Below, in pieces: positions 1-11,438 of a DNA stretch of 64,000 bases; position 1 is the first letter of the stretch; the number at the start of each line of letters is the position of its first letter. The notes under the pieces were generated by a model. That model worked only from the letters and a program-made list of their open reading frames with translations, was not told the origin of the DNA and did not search any database. Location of the stretch: NCBI GenBank assembly GCA_020726505.1, contig JAHLEZ010000044.1, forward strand, positions 295,636 through 359,635, given 5' to 3'. The translations under genes and the position numbers were made by a program. This DNA comes from Leptodontidium sp. MPI-SDFR-AT-0119. Its lineage: Eukaryota; Ascomycota; Leotiomycetes; Helotiales; Leptodontidiaceae.

Positions 1-1484
1 TTGAGGCTGCCGCACTCAGCTAGGCGGCAGCCTCGCGGCAACATTATCGTTGTACATGACTAGAAGCGCAAAAGACCAGCCAGCCGCGCAACCTCGAATT
101 CTGGAAGGCATAGGAATAGGATAATCGAAACCACTTTCGATTAATTTGGTCTTATCGATGAAAAGAAAGCTGAAGTGATTGGAGAGTGGATGATAGAAAT
201 AGAGACCTACTATCGTGCATTTACCTTTATCTTTGGAGTTCGAACCTCTGACCTCGAATCTTGGGCACCTATTTAATCAGGCAACAGCTCTCCGTTGCTT
301 CGGTCCAGTGATTACATAAGTGAGCCTACGGGCCATAGGTGACATTGTGGCACGTGCGGACTGTTCCCCACTAAGATCGTCATTCGCTTCGATCCGAGGT
401 ACCGAATCGCGTGGCGATCATGATAGATTTGCAAGCCACAGGAGCCGTAAGGCTAACAATGACTTCTCATATGGTCAGAGGGCTTAAGAGCTCGAATAGG
501 ATCCTTTTATAGCTATTGGAAGAACTGAGAGCCTAGAGATAAAGCGGCGATGAGAAAAAGTATATTGCGCAACAAAATGAGACCCGTTGTAAATCAGCCG
601 TAGCGGCGGTGACATAAATATAGTTTTCTGGTAAAAGAGGTTGAAAGTGTCTTAGAATAGCTATAGAATATAACCTGTAAAGCATTCCAGAGAATTACTA
701 TAGTTTATGTAGGTTCTATGATGCCTAAAATCAAAGTACCTGTTAGTTTTTCCGGCACGGAGGGTTTTCCGGCACGCAGGGATGCACGTTAATTGTAAAG
801 TAATATTCGGGGGCAAAATCGAGGGTTTGCGGCTCAAATTTGCGACCGAGAGCCAGCTTGCGAGGGCTCGCGAGGCTGAAAATGCCATTTTCGCCCTTTT
901 GTAATTTACACCTTTAAATTACTTTTATAATACTTAAAAATATAATACATATACTAAAATTATGTTGAATTTTCATTATATTAACTTTTTTAAAAGCTTT
1001 AATAATTAGTTAAAGGGCGGGGGGAGGTGCCTCTTCGCTGCCTCCTCGCGAATTTGAAGGTTGGTGAGGCTCGCTAAAATCGGTGACGCTGACACACGTT
1101 AGGAAAAGAATTGTATGCGCCTAAGGCACCAACTCATCCAGAGAAATTGCGGGGTTCAATGCCCGACCGTTACCTAACTGCTCGAATCTGAAGCTCACAA
1201 ATACCAAATACCTACGAGTTCTCCCTTACCCCATGTATGTCCCAGTGCTGTGGCCCCCTAGTATCCCTCTTAACTAATAGATATTTTAAGAATGATCGGC
1301 TTTATAATCATCATCTTCTTCGTCCTTTGGTTATGTGATGTCCCCGTCACGCCTTGGTTCTGGACTTACTGGCGGCGAATGACAAACTGGTGGCCCACGA
1401 AAGCCACGAACAAGGATAGCAAAGATCAAGCAAGGCGTCGCAGGACTTTTCTTGCCAAAAACGCATGGTAGGTTGTCATGATCC
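1..1484. other. No recognisable gene; decayed intergenic DNA
   Basis: I see no conserved reading frame here. The stretch about 895-1010 is strongly AT-rich, and is flanked by GC-rich CTCGCGAGG-like motifs (about 860-870 and 1040-1075) that look like relics of a repeat. The short minus-strand frame at 661-888 has no recognisable domain and looks like a chance ORF. Confidence 0.5.
3..34. repeat. Perfect 10-bp inverted repeat (hairpin)
   Basis: GAGGCTGCCG at 3-12 is repeated as its exact reverse complement at 25-34 with a 12-nt loop. It lies at the very edge of the window, so it cannot be assigned to an element. It could be a transposon end or a fortuitous hairpin. Confidence 0.5.
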
Positions 1485-2399
1485 ATGTGCGTCACGATTG
1501 TTCCTGACATTGATCATATGAAGCCTTCTATCATCTGGCGAGTTCTCCGATGTCACGGTGACCTGCTCAGGACAGACATGGAATCTCCACAGAGCGGTCA
1601 TTTGTCCAAGATGCCGCTACTTTCAGAGTGCATTCGGTGGCAAATTTCAGGTTCATACCGTACTGCGAAACCTGGGTTCTTGGGTCACGCTGACACCTGT
1701 TTTAGGAGGCAGAGACTGGATTGGTGGAGTTGGATGATGATGTTGACCCAAAAAATTTCAACCACATAGTCCGTTATCTTTACCAAGGAAGTGAGTGCCT
1801 CCATTAGCCGCTGCTGTTGGAGAAAGCAATCGTTGACGAGATAAGCGCCAGACTGTGACTGGGATGTCCTTCAAAAAGAAAACGGCAACATCTACGTTGC
1901 GTGCTTAGAACTCTCTCTTATGGCCGATTACTTTGGTATAGACGATCTGATCCTCGACATTAGCGCGTACATAAGAGGCAGCTGCAAGCATGTTGTCGAA
2001 GGCCTACAGAAAGGCTGGCACGAACATGGGGAAGCCAGGAGTCTACCGGCTGATTTTTTGGAGAAATTCATCGATGGAGCAAGGATCACTTTCAGTGACA
2101 AAAATCCCGACGCCCTAAACCCCCTTCGGCAAGCCTTTGTCCAGTTCGTTGCAGACACCCGGTATCTTGTTCTCCGGAACAACAGCTTCCGTCAGGCTTT
2201 GTCTGACGTCCCAGAATTTGCCGCAGCAATATTGGGCAATGTATTTGCCGATGGGTCTCCCTTCTACAAGTTGACGTGTATCGGTCTTCCAGAATCCTGT
2301 GGAAATTGCTGTAAGCAAGGTCGCACTTTTACGGCCACCTGGATCGGTCGCTTGGGCGAGATTGACGGCATTTGCTCGGACTGTCGTGGCATGGATTGA
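1485..2399 (+). pseudogene. Decayed BTB/POZ-domain protein gene
   Basis: Three reading frames are needed to follow this gene. A BTB core motif, FGGKFQVHTVL, reads from 1633. The next BTB segment, LDDDVDPKNFNHIVRYLYQG, reads in a second frame at about 1727-1790 and ends at a stop. A third frame from 1920 gives the C-terminal half (ADYFGIDDLI, then a helical region and a final Cys-rich CGNCCKQGRTF...CSDC segment to the stop at 2397-2399). In fungi such single-BTB proteins are common and mostly uncharacterised; BTB domains mediate dimerisation or cullin-3 adaptor roles. Frameshifts plus an internal stop at about 1797 indicate a pseudogene rather than introns, since no good splice sites bridge the frames. 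Confidence 0.7.
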
Positions 2400-2821
2400 G
2401 GATGACCGCATGTGCGAATTTTTATACGGTCAGCGTGTCCAAGATTTGCACAAAGACAAAAAGGCCAATGTCCAAAAGCTTTGTAATCGCTCGAAAGTCT
2501 CAGTATGGGATAGTGTACTTAGGGTTTAGTGGGAAAAGCTTCGACAGGTCTCCTCGCTTTGTCCAAGAAGGCCTATGAGGGCGAGGAGAAATAGTGGAAC
2601 TACGTGGCACCTGCATCCTTGCGTTTGCTAATCATGAATTTAGTCTATGCTTCAATCACTGCTTCAATCGTTATTAGTCATTGCTTTACTACTTTAACCT
2701 ATGCTTTAGGTTATGCTTTAATTTCTGTTTAATATTCCCATCTCTGTTGGCTCAAGGAGATTCAGCGACTTGTTCACTCGAGTCGAAAAGAAGGAGCTTG
2801 CCCGGGTACGCATCATCTCCT
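2400..2821. other. Intergenic, no gene recognised
   Basis: Between the BTB relic and the next hypothetical gene there is T-rich sequence (about 2640-2740, repeated TTTA/ATGCTTTA-like words) and no supported coding frame. The short frames at 2299-2578 overlap the 3' end of the BTB relic and show no domain. Confidence 0.4.
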
Positions 2822-2881
2822 TAAATCCGAAGTTCAGTCCTGAGATATGACAACCAACAGCGAATCATTAATTTATTCTCC

Positions 2882-4105
2882 GAATCCCCTCTTGAAATTC
2901 GACGTCAGATCGGGACTTATGCGATGGAGCTTCGTGTAGTACGTGCCAACTATCCGATGCAAATGAGGCGAAGTGGCAGAAAGAACAACCCGTTCGGCCT
3001 CGGCCAGAGTTACGAAGTTACTCTTTTTTCATATGCGGTCGGAATGGTGTTTGAGAAGCTTCCTACGCTTGGCTTCTATATCGTGTGGGAGTAAGCTCAC
3101 TGGTACCAGGTATGATGGTTGCAATTCCTTTACCACGTCATTTAGAGGAAAGCCGTAATCAAATCAGAAACGGTTAGAGTTCTAACGTTATTGGTGCTAA
3201 GTCTAATATGCGTTAGTACAATTCCCGTTCCCCCTTCGTCCCAGAACTCTTCGTCTTCCCAAAGCGGACCAGATAGTCAAAACTCTACAGCCGAGCTCGA
3301 GCTCGAGAGGGTGGAGTCGATTACAGGCGTACAGGCCTCTCCAAACCATCGAGATGCGATCGTCAAGCAGTGTTTGGCGCTTGGAAAGCGCGAGACTCTT
3401 GAAAACTTTCGCCTGGCCTGTATCTACTGGCGGAGGCACCACATGCCTGTGGGCCAGGAATCAACCCATCCGTACGACCTGACCCTGAAAAGACGCTCTG
3501 CCCTTGAGCAGTTCCCTTACGCCCACCACGGCACCCAGACGACAATCTTTCATAGTGCAGTGTTAGATATCCTCTACCGAGCTGACCTTGCTCATTTGCA
3601 CGAGGTCTACCTTGGTACCCTAGAATATTTCTCGCGCTTCTCGTCCCAAGAGAAGAAGGTGGCCAAGCCTCGGCCGAGGGAGGTCTTTGATGACGATGTT
3701 CGGAGTACTGCTGTTGTATTGGGCATGTTACCCTGACCTTCGAGACAAGCCACGTTCGTATAACAAGTGGCTGGCTCGGAAGTTCTCCAGGACATTGGAG
3801 TATGCTGAGAAGTGGCATACCCTGCGAGAGAAATTTAGCATTGGTGTGCTTGCGCTCGTTCCTCGTGGAGCTGACTGGTGGTTTGAAAAGCTGCCGTTCA
3901 AGGATCTACCCATATACCTTCGTATTATCGCAGCTGCCAACCCTGTCGCAGTGGGGATGGCGGAGATGATAGCTAAGAGGGTTCTATTCTTGTGGAGGCG
4001 CGAGAACTTCTACGCTTAGAATATCTGAAAACCGTTGACGAGATCTCCTTCGAAGCTAACTATTCCAAGCTTCTCGAGGAGATCAATATGGATGTGGAGG
4101 AATAG
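2882..4105 (+). pseudogene. Hypothetical fungal gene, probably broken
   Basis: A frame containing ESPLEIRRQIGTYAMEL, like the start of fungal F-box-type hypothetical proteins, is open before 2882 and ends at a good donor (GTAAGC, 3091). The acceptor at 3215-3216 has CTAA branch-like words before it and joins in frame to the Ser/Gln-rich segment from 3217 onward (SSQNSSSSQSGPD, then ALGKRETLENFRLACIYWRR). The frame then stops at 3734-3736. The sequence continues in the +1 frame (RDKPRSYNKWLARKFSRTLEYAEKW, to a stop at 4017-4019) and returns to the first frame (LEYLKTVDEISFEANYSKLL) to a stop at 4103-4105. Two compensating indels are the simplest reading. No in-frame ATG was found for the first exon, so the true start lies upstream or is lost. 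I do not recognise the family. Confidence 0.45.
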
Positions 4106-4339
4106 TCCGGTAACTTTATGATACAGTCTTAATTCTTGTATATTATCATGCACAGCTCTTCAAGTCAGAGCTCTTCTCACGATCTCTTGTCTATCTGTAG
4201 ACAATCACATTATCCAAGGACACAGGCGGGCGGGGGAGTCACAAGGTCAATTAATCCCACAAAACACCTGCTAAGTCTCTAACGTTCAATCTGCCAACGA
4301 ACCTGATCTGTCTGGTAGAACGTACTAGCCCCCTTATGC
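4106..4339. other. Intergenic
   Basis: Short spacer between convergent genes. No coding or repeat signal was recognised beyond a G-rich stretch at about 4226-4240. Confidence 0.4.
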
Positions 4340-4916
4340 TCATTGATAAGAAGTCTTCTTCCCATCCCAGAATCGCCAGTACTTCGTCCTGTTGGTTTCC
4401 GACCATCCTTTCACATTTTTGACCCATACATTGTGTGGACGATCTACTTGGATGTCTTTTTGGGTATCCCAGTAATAATAATTCCCCTCACGGACAAAAT
4501 AATATGGCTGCTCTGTCTCAGACGACCCAGACGCTCCCCCCGTTGAGGTAGTAGCTGCAGATGATGAGCCAGTAGCTGCAGACGATCCGGTGGCAGGTGT
4601 AGGCATGGTAAATCGACCAGACTCATAGAAACTTCCCTCGACCATCGGTAAGTCTCGTTTTTCCCCAGATTTAGAGTACCTGAAGAGCAGATTCGGATAC
4701 AAATCATTGGTGGAACCAGATGAAAGATATTTGTTATCCTCGAGAAGCCAGATAATAACATAACTTGAAGTAAATTCAGCAGCTGCTACTTATGAGCATA
4801 GAGACACTTACACCCAATAGCGGCAACCAGACCCTCCCCCTGACATCTCATACGAATCGCGTTCTTTGTTCCAAAGAAGAGTACAAATCTGCCCTATCGA
4901 AATACCTGGGACTAGA
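4340..4916 (-). pseudogene. 3' part of a fungal hypothetical (DUF7770-like) gene split by a transposon
   Basis: On the minus strand this resumes the gene that begins at 8776. It encodes EMSGGGSGCRYWV, then a 48-nt intron (4764-4811; donor GTAAGT, acceptor CAAG) and an exon with YVIIWLLEDN and FRYSKSGEKRDLPMVEGSFY. A Ser/Thr/Ala-rich linker follows, then an aromatic C-terminus (EQPYYFVREGNYYYWDTQK...RFWDGKKTSYQ) and a stop at 4340. The GGGSGCRYWV and EGSFY motifs match, from memory, a fungal family annotated as DUF7770; that name is an inference. Function unknown. The part shown is intact; the gene is broken only by the pogo-like insertion at 4919-8426. Confidence 0.65.
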
Positions 4917-4918
4917 TA

Positions 4919-7900
4919 CTCGTCGGTTTCCTGACTTTTTTTGGAAAATTACCGACCTGCGCCAGCAGGTCGGAACCACCAACTTCGACATACCAGCAAC
5001 TTCGACACGACCTTTTTGGCTTATTTAATTACTTTAAAAATCCAATTCTAGCTCGTTTGACTTGATTTTTTAATAGAAAAATGCGCCGTAACTGAGAGTA
5101 TAATTACCACACTAGTGCATTAGGGCTAGGGCTAGTTAATCATGCGTTGTTTTGAACTGAATATGGGTTTCGGGTGCAGATTTGGCAGGTCTTGGCACCT
5201 CGGCACGTCCCGCAGTTCATTGACAGGGGTGCAAATCGCGTCCGGATTTCCCCTCTTACACGTAAAAACTCGATTTATCCTACCCATATATATACGATTC
5301 AATCCAGACTACGAATTACGCCCACTATGGTCAAATCTACGCCTCAAATCAAGCATGGAGGGTCTAAGAAGAGCAAGAAGAAGTCTCCATTGGATGCTAG
5401 GATTGCTCGCATACGGAAGATGCCCAAATACAAGACCCCCGCCTATATGAGCCAGGAAGCTAGGATTCAGGCTGCTTTGGCGGCATATGAGAACCCCGAG
5501 GACACCGATATTACCAGTCTACGTATTGCCGCTGGCGTTTTCCGTGGAGTTAGCTACTCTACGTTGAATAGTCGTTACAAGAAGAGCGATATTTCCAAGA
5601 CGTTAGCTGAGAATGGGGGTCACAACAAGAAGTTGAATGAGGCTCAAGAGGCGTCTCTAATATGGTATATTGATACTGCTATTGAAAGAGGCTTTCCTAT
5701 GAGATATGATATGATTGTTGCCGCTGCAACTATGATATTAAGTCTCTCCATGGAAATATTCCAGCGAATTGGACAGAATTGGGCCAGAAGATGGGTAGAC
5801 AGAATGGACGTTACTGGCCGATATCATGCTTTACGGACTACTCCAATGGACCAAAAGCGTAAAGATTGTATGACGATTGAAGATATCACTGGTTGCTTTG
5901 AGAAGTTAGCTGCGGTAATGGCCAAATACTTAATACATTAGAAAGATATCTTCAATATGGACGAAATTGGCTTTAGGGTCGGGTGCATCAGTAGCACAAC
6001 GGTTATTACGCACAAGAACATCCGTAAAGTACGTTTTCCTACTAAAAAACAGCTTATCCTAATGACTGAGTGCGTACTGACTGTTTTAGGTCTTCACACG
6101 TGACCCGGTCGACCGCGAGTCTGTGTCAGTCATTGAGTGTATCTCTGCGGCTGGCTATGCCATTGATTGTTACATCATTATGCCGGGGGCTGTCTACCTA
6201 GAGAAGATGTTTAACAACAACCTACCACCAGGCACAAAGATCTCTTGTAGTGAAAAGGGGTACTCAAGTGACGAGCTCGCATTAGAGTGGCTCAAACACT
6301 TTGACCAACAAACCAAAGGCCGCCAACAAGGCTAGTGGCGTCTCTTGATATTTGATGGCCATGGTAGTCATATGACCTATGAGTTTATCTCTAGGTGTGA
6401 GCAACTAAAGATTATACCTTTTTGTTTAATTGCTCACTCAACACATGCCACACAACCACTCGACGTTGCTTGTTTCCAGTCCGAAAAGCATTGGCATGGC
6501 CGAGCAATTGAAGATAGAATTAGAGACGGTTGCAACTCCTTCACCAAATACACCTTTCTTCAATGCCTTAATCAGATCAGAGCCAAAACCTTCAAGAAAG
6601 AGACAATTCAGTCAGCCTTTAGGCGCACTGGCATATGGCCATTAAACCCGGATGTCATTATCACAGCTTTTAAGCTTACCCAGGATACTCAAATAGGCGA
6701 TAAAGATATGGGCGGACGGGTGTATAACCATACCCCGGGCAATCCAGCCACGGCAATTAATGTCCCTGCATCCAACGAGCATATACCACGCTGGATACCA
6801 ACTAATAACGAATTCTGGGAGGCCGAGACTACGTCAGACGAAGAATACGACTATATTCCGTGGATTCAAGATGATAGAGCTTTTAATGATAAGCCAGAGG
6901 ACAGAATGGAGCTCCCACAGCTCCCACGTGACGGAGATGTTGATATTACAACAGATTTGATAGCTCCATTAGCAAGCTCTCATATCGACGAATTGCTAGA
7001 CGTGGTGGCGACTCTAGAGCAACCTATACAGCTTAGAGATCTAGAAGATTACGGGAATTATGGGCTCGAAGGTACAGCGGAAGATCCACGTTGGTATAGA
7101 AAAACGCCATTTTTTGATACCCCATATGGAGCTAAAGGAATCAATGCACACGCCGAATTTCTTGATACCTACGAAGATATATTATCGTCACCATTAAGGC
7201 GTCTCTCTAATAAGAAGTTCCGTAAATGTAGCACAGTTAATGCTATCATGGCCGACGCCGCGCGCCAAGAGCTCACTTCTACGGTTCCAAACAGTACCTG
7301 GGGAAGCAATTCCCTTGTGCTAAATGACGAAGATGGTGCTAAGAGAGTGAAACCTCGCGGTGGGGGCCGCGTAATCTCCTCTGGAGAAGGGTTGCGAATC
7401 ATCGGCGAGAGGAATGATGCTGCCCAGGAGTCCAAACTTGCGAAGCTTCAAAGAGAGGCGAATATTGCTGGAAATATATTGAAGTTAGAAGAGGAGAGAG
7501 TTGCTAAAGCTCTAGCTCGACAGCGAAAAAGAGAGGAGAAAGAAACTGCAAAGGTTCAAAAGAGAACGGAAAAAGCACGCATCCGAGAAGAGAAAGCTCA
7601 GGCTAAAATACAACATAAACTTGACAAAGCTATGAGGTTACAAGCGTTGATTAGTACTGGAAAGAAGCCTAGAGGTCGGAAATCGACTACAATTAAAGAG
7701 GAAGAGGCCACACAACAAGAGCCTGTAGTTATGGCCGCATCCCAAAGACCAATTCGCGCCAGGAGACCAACACAAAAAGCGATTGAGATACTTAGCGACG
7801 ACGAGCAGGAAGATGGCAGTGATATTGAGAGCCCCCTAGAGTCAGATTTGTCTGCTGATTCCGATTCTGACGTTAATTTGAGTGATAATAGTGGTAGTGG

Positions 7901-8426
7901 GCCTGTAGATTACGATGATTACAGTTGAGGGGCAACTGAGTTAGTGTTAGAAGGATTGGATGTTGGATTACATAAGCGAGGACGCCAAAACCCATATTTT
8001 TGACACAACTACTTCTTTTTCACTACTAAACGTTATGTAACAGTTCTATAAATCTCGGAATCAATTAGAATAGGTCTAATTGATATATCTAGTGGATCTC
8101 TTTTGTCAAAATCTATAAAGGGGTTGAGAAGTTAGACGTAGAAGTTAATATTTTCCGTGTTTTTTACCCCGCGGAACCCCAAATTCTCGCTTAGTCCATT
8201 TAATTATAACATATAACGTGAACTAAATGACGTCATCTAAAGTGTGATTTATACAAAATTTTGTTCCGGATTTAATGGTCCAACTTTTAAGTCGATCGTA
8301 TTAGTAGTAAAAAAGTTATTCCTTGATTAAGTCGTCGTGTCGAAGTTGCTGGTATGTCGAAGTTGGTGGTTCCGACCTGCGCCAGCAGGTCGGTAATTTT
8401 CCAAAAAAAGTCAGGAAACCGACGAG
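4919..8426 (+). mobile_element. Pogo-like (Tc1/mariner superfamily) DNA transposon, 3.5 kb
   Basis: The element is bounded by long terminal inverted repeats beginning CTCGTCGGTTTCCTGAC. They extend about 85 bp inward (to the motif AACTTCGACACGA) and include a palindrome, GACCTGC-GCCA-GCAGGTC. A TA dinucleotide flanks each end (4917-4918 and 8427-8428), the target duplication typical of this superfamily. It encodes a pogo/DDE_1 transposase on the plus strand. AT-rich non-coding sequence fills 7929-8340. A short GGGCTAGGGCTAG repeat sits at about 5125. It interrupts a host gene whose two halves rejoin in frame when the element and one TA are removed. Confidence 0.92.
5327..7928 (+). pseudogene. 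Pogo-type transposase with two premature stops
   Basis: The start is the ATG at 5327 (MVKSTPQIKHGG). The N-terminal part has a basic segment and a Psq/CENP-B-like helix-turn-helix region (AALAAYENPEDTDITSLRIAAGV). Catalytic DDE_1 motifs follow: NMDEIGF (first Asp), LIFDGHGSHMT (second Asp) and HATQPLDVACF (third Asp). A 61-nt intron at 6029-6089 (GTACGT...TTTTAG) restores the frame. The C-terminus has a long Lys/Glu/Arg coiled-coil (about 7440-7650) and an acidic tail. TAG codons at 5939-5941 and 6333-6335 interrupt the frame. Both fit CAG to TAG, a CpA to TpA change as in RIP. As read, it should not make active transposase, although the long 527-codon frame from 6345 remains open. Confidence 0.88.
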
Positions 8427-8428
8427 TA

Positions 8429-8776
8429 GTCCCAGTACTCGATACAAGAATTTGTCTGGGTGTATGTATGTGTTGAGCAATCGAGTATTCCCTTTGTGTC
8501 CCATGCTTCGGCTTCGTCGTCCCAATCTGCTCTCATGTTCAAGCGGAGAGAACCACCCTTTGATAGAAGCAAGTAAATAGACCAGTGATTGTCGCTCATT
8601 GGGGTGTTTGGACCAAGCGGACCTGTAGTGTGAACGACCACTCTGGCATGAGTCACAATACGCCCATCCTTCATCAGTTTGTCGATAGTTGTTGCCATGT
8701 CTATCTGGACTCTTTTAACAAACCTGCTAAGAAGAAATGATAGTGGAAGATGGCGACTCTTAGGTTGGGCCTCCAT
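8429..8776 (-). pseudogene. 5' part of the split fungal hypothetical (DUF7770-like) gene
   Basis: This minus-strand frame holds ATTIDKLMKDGRIVTHARVV and PMSDNHWSIYLLLSKGGSLR, then YWDY just before the transposon end. SDNHWSIYLLL is the recognisable family motif. The ATG at 8776 gives MEAQPKSRHL; a later start (MATTIDKL, about 8697) or an upstream exon joined through the TTCTTAG/CAG at about 8730 is also possible. Downstream of the TA duplication the frame runs into the transposon and stops. It continues on the other side at 4916, with the codon for YWDY-LVPG split exactly at the target site. Confidence 0.65.
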
Positions 8777-9290
8777 GCCTGACGGATGATCTCATTTAGG
8801 CGCCACTCCGCTTTACGGCAAAACTCGGTCTTGGTATCACGTGATATTTGCATACCCCTGGAGACTTCTGGGGACATTTATTAGAATTATTAATATGTAG
8901 CATGATGGAATGGACGGAATGGAATGGATGGAATGGAATGAATGAGACGTATGGAATGGAATGGATGGAATGGATGGGACGGACGAGCCTTACCCTAAAA
9001 CCTGACCACCTGATCGGTTGCCAGTTATCAGCCACAGAAGAGTGTTTATTTTTGCTGTCCTATATGTCCATTCCCAGCCTGCTCTTCCAAAACTGCCAAA
9101 TAAGTCTCGGGGGAAATTCCTCCTTTCCAGCAAGTGTTGTCGTGTCCAACATCGCCTAGAACTGTGACGGTCTTGGTGCTGACGTCACGTGTTTAGGGGC
9201 TAGTGTTTCAGCTTTGAGGATATAGGGGTCAGCTACAGCTACAGCTGTCCTTCTTCTGTATCTATTGTTCTAAGTACGAAGTGTATTGTC
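8777..9290. other. Intergenic with satellite-like tract
   Basis: No gene recognised. The region holds the GGAAT-type microsatellite described separately and ordinary AT-balanced DNA leading into the truncated hAT transposase. Confidence 0.4.
8901..8986 (+). repeat. (TGGAA)n microsatellite, degenerate
   Basis: A tract of about 85 bp is built from TGGAA/ATGGA pentamers with interspersed GATGGAA units and a few substitutions (GACGG, GAGACG). This is simple-sequence DNA. The frames crossing it on both strands (MEWMEWMG-type and IHSIHSI-type) are translation artefacts. Confidence 0.85.
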
Positions 9291-10695
9291 TTGAATCTGT
9301 CTGTCTTGAGTGCCTCCGTCACACAATACTTATTTGGTCAAGATACGACGTCATTTGAAGATGAATATAAGAAGGCTGGCGCCCCTAAAAGAAGACAACT
9401 TTGGAGGCAACGCGGAGAGCTAGGAAAGTTACACAACTTGGTAGCACACATTATGGCCTCTGGGAAGCGTGGAGATGTGTTCTTTGCTTTACAAATCGAC
9501 CTCAATCATGGCCACGCAGCAAATAAACAGTGGAAGGTCGTGCTAGACGGGGGAATACGCTGGAATTCGTTATTTCAGATGATTGAGCGAGCACTGGCTC
9601 TCCGCGAGGCTCTTGACACCTACGCCCTCAAACTGCGTGTTTCCACTGAAGCTCTTGATATAGAGGTCTACGACAACGATTATATTAGCGACAACGAATG
9701 GAAGACGTTAGAATTGATGCGAGATCACCTTGAACCTCTCTTCCGACTTACTAAAGACCTAGAAGGCAACCCCGATTCAGAGAAACCAGAGTCAGCTTCG
9801 CACGAAGCTTTGTAAAAGTTGCTACTTATCTTTGAAGCTCTATTCTCTCACTTTGAGGTCTTAGAAACTCAAGCTAAAGCTAGTCGATTCAACAACCACC
9901 GAGGCATACAAAAGTCGATTACTCTAGCGTGGGGGAAAACACAAGAATATTACACTAAGACAGACGCGTCGATTGCGTGGATAGCTGCGTTAGTGCTCTA
10001 TCCTCGCTAGAAATAGCAGTATTTTGACGAGTAATAGACTAAAGACAACGCACGATATATGAAGGTAGGAAGGCTCGCTCTGCGAAAGCTCTAGGAGAGC
10101 GACTACAAAGGAGAGGTTATTGCGCGAGTTGAGGAGAGAACGCCTGAGCCAGAGCCTCGGAAGGCCTATAAAGCTGAGATGTTAGAAAGACTAGCTCCAG
10201 TAATTACTAGTTCTTCTGCCTCAAAAGCACCTCGGTCGTCAAGCCGTAAAGATCAATTAGCTTTGTATCTTAAGGAGCCTTTGACAGATATGCCATTGCT
10301 AGAGTACTGGAAGTCCAAACAGGCTCAGTGGCCACAGCTAGCAAAGATGACTATGGATTTCTTGAGTATTCCTGCCATGAGCTCTGAGTGCGAACGAGTA
10401 TTCTCCTCTTGTTTTATGCAAACAACTCCTCACAATTCAAGGTTATCAGGAGAGACGTTATAGCACGGGGAATGTTTAAAGAATTGGCAGAGAAGAGGTC
10501 TTATTGAGATAATAGTTGCTTTTAATGCGGTCCACTTAGGGAGAGATTTTTAATATGTGTCTATTTTTGAATTAGCTTTTCAGCAGCTTTTCAGCTCTTC
10601 AGTTCAGTCCATTTAGCTGTGAGTTTACATATAAGTCAGTCAGTTGAGAAAGTAGCTCAGCTGATGGCTGACTGACTGGCTTAATGGCCACTCTG
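9291..10695 (+). mobile_element. hAT transposon remnant, 5'-truncated and RIP-damaged
   Basis: One frame can be followed for about 1.2 kb, with stops at 9813-9815, 10008-10010 and several between 10010 and 10100. All are explicable as Gln or Trp codons changed by C-to-T or G-to-A. It encodes the distal part of a hAT transposase: DGGIRWNSLFQMIERAL, then YTKTDASIAWIAALVLYP. The C-terminal hAT dimerisation domain follows (PLLEYWKSKQAQWPQLAKM, then DFLSIPAMSSECERVFSS). The N-terminal BED zinc finger and first catalytic part are missing. The right end is inferred at 10695. There the reverse complement reads CAGAGTGGCCATTAAG, preceded by GTCAGTCAG-type subterminal repeats shared with the MITE at 24163-24641. 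No left end was found. Confidence 0.8.
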
Positions 10696-11438
10696 CTGTC
10701 AGTTGGCGGGATTGTGAGCAGTAAACAGTATTCGACTGATTCATTAAGACTACAGCTGTTGGTGCTTTATATAAACGTCTGAACGACAGGCAGCCATAGC
10801 CAGCCATAGGCTCCAATACTATAAGCTAGGTAGAAATGATACTCATGGCTCATCATGTGACTCATACCAATCAACAGAAGGCTTACTGGCTGGACCGCTA
10901 CTAGGACGCTGCCGCCCGTGCTGAGTTCCTGGATGTCGCCTTGTTGAGGGAATATTTCTGTGAAATTGCGTTTGTTTCGAGTGTATGGTTGAGCAGCAAA
11001 CTACCTTGGATTTTGAAATAATTAAACCGCTGTTTTGCAATTATTTTTTCGTGCTAAAGGAATGTGAACTGGTAGACATCAAGATCGACTTGGCTCGATC
11101 ACCAGGAAGATGAAGATGCATTGTGCAAACCTCGTTGTGACAAACAATTGAGTACTACTTATTTTTGGAACGTCTTTATGACCTCAGGGGCCACAATTTT
11201 CTGATGAAGTGATGAAGTGATAAGCATAAAGTATGGTGGGCCGTGCTTGCCCGAAACATCGAAGCTCTATGATCAATTGCAATTGGTAAGGAAGTACATA
11301 TCAAGACTACATCGAGTAGTTAAGCCAGGGCTGTATCGTGACTTCTAGCCATATCGTCATCAAATCATAATATCAGAGCCCTGAGTTTTTGACATTCGCG
11401 AAGACGCCATTATCATTTTGCAAATATACTTTAAGACT
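10696..11438. other. Intergenic, no gene recognised
   Basis: Sequence between the hAT right end and the P450 stop codon. I see no conserved frame or repeat. A short minus-strand frame at 10843-11040 has no recognisable motif. Confidence 0.4.

Noticed and set aside
200..260. tRNA-like GTTCGAACC word
   Set aside because: No acceptor or anticodon stem could be built around GAGTTCGAACCTCTGACC.
661..888. Minus-strand frame of 75 codons
   Set aside because: No domain, decayed AT-rich context, no splice or promoter signals; treated as chance.
8796..9159. Repetitive frames (IHSIHSI and MEWMEWNGW) on both strands
   Set aside because: They are translations of the pentanucleotide tract.
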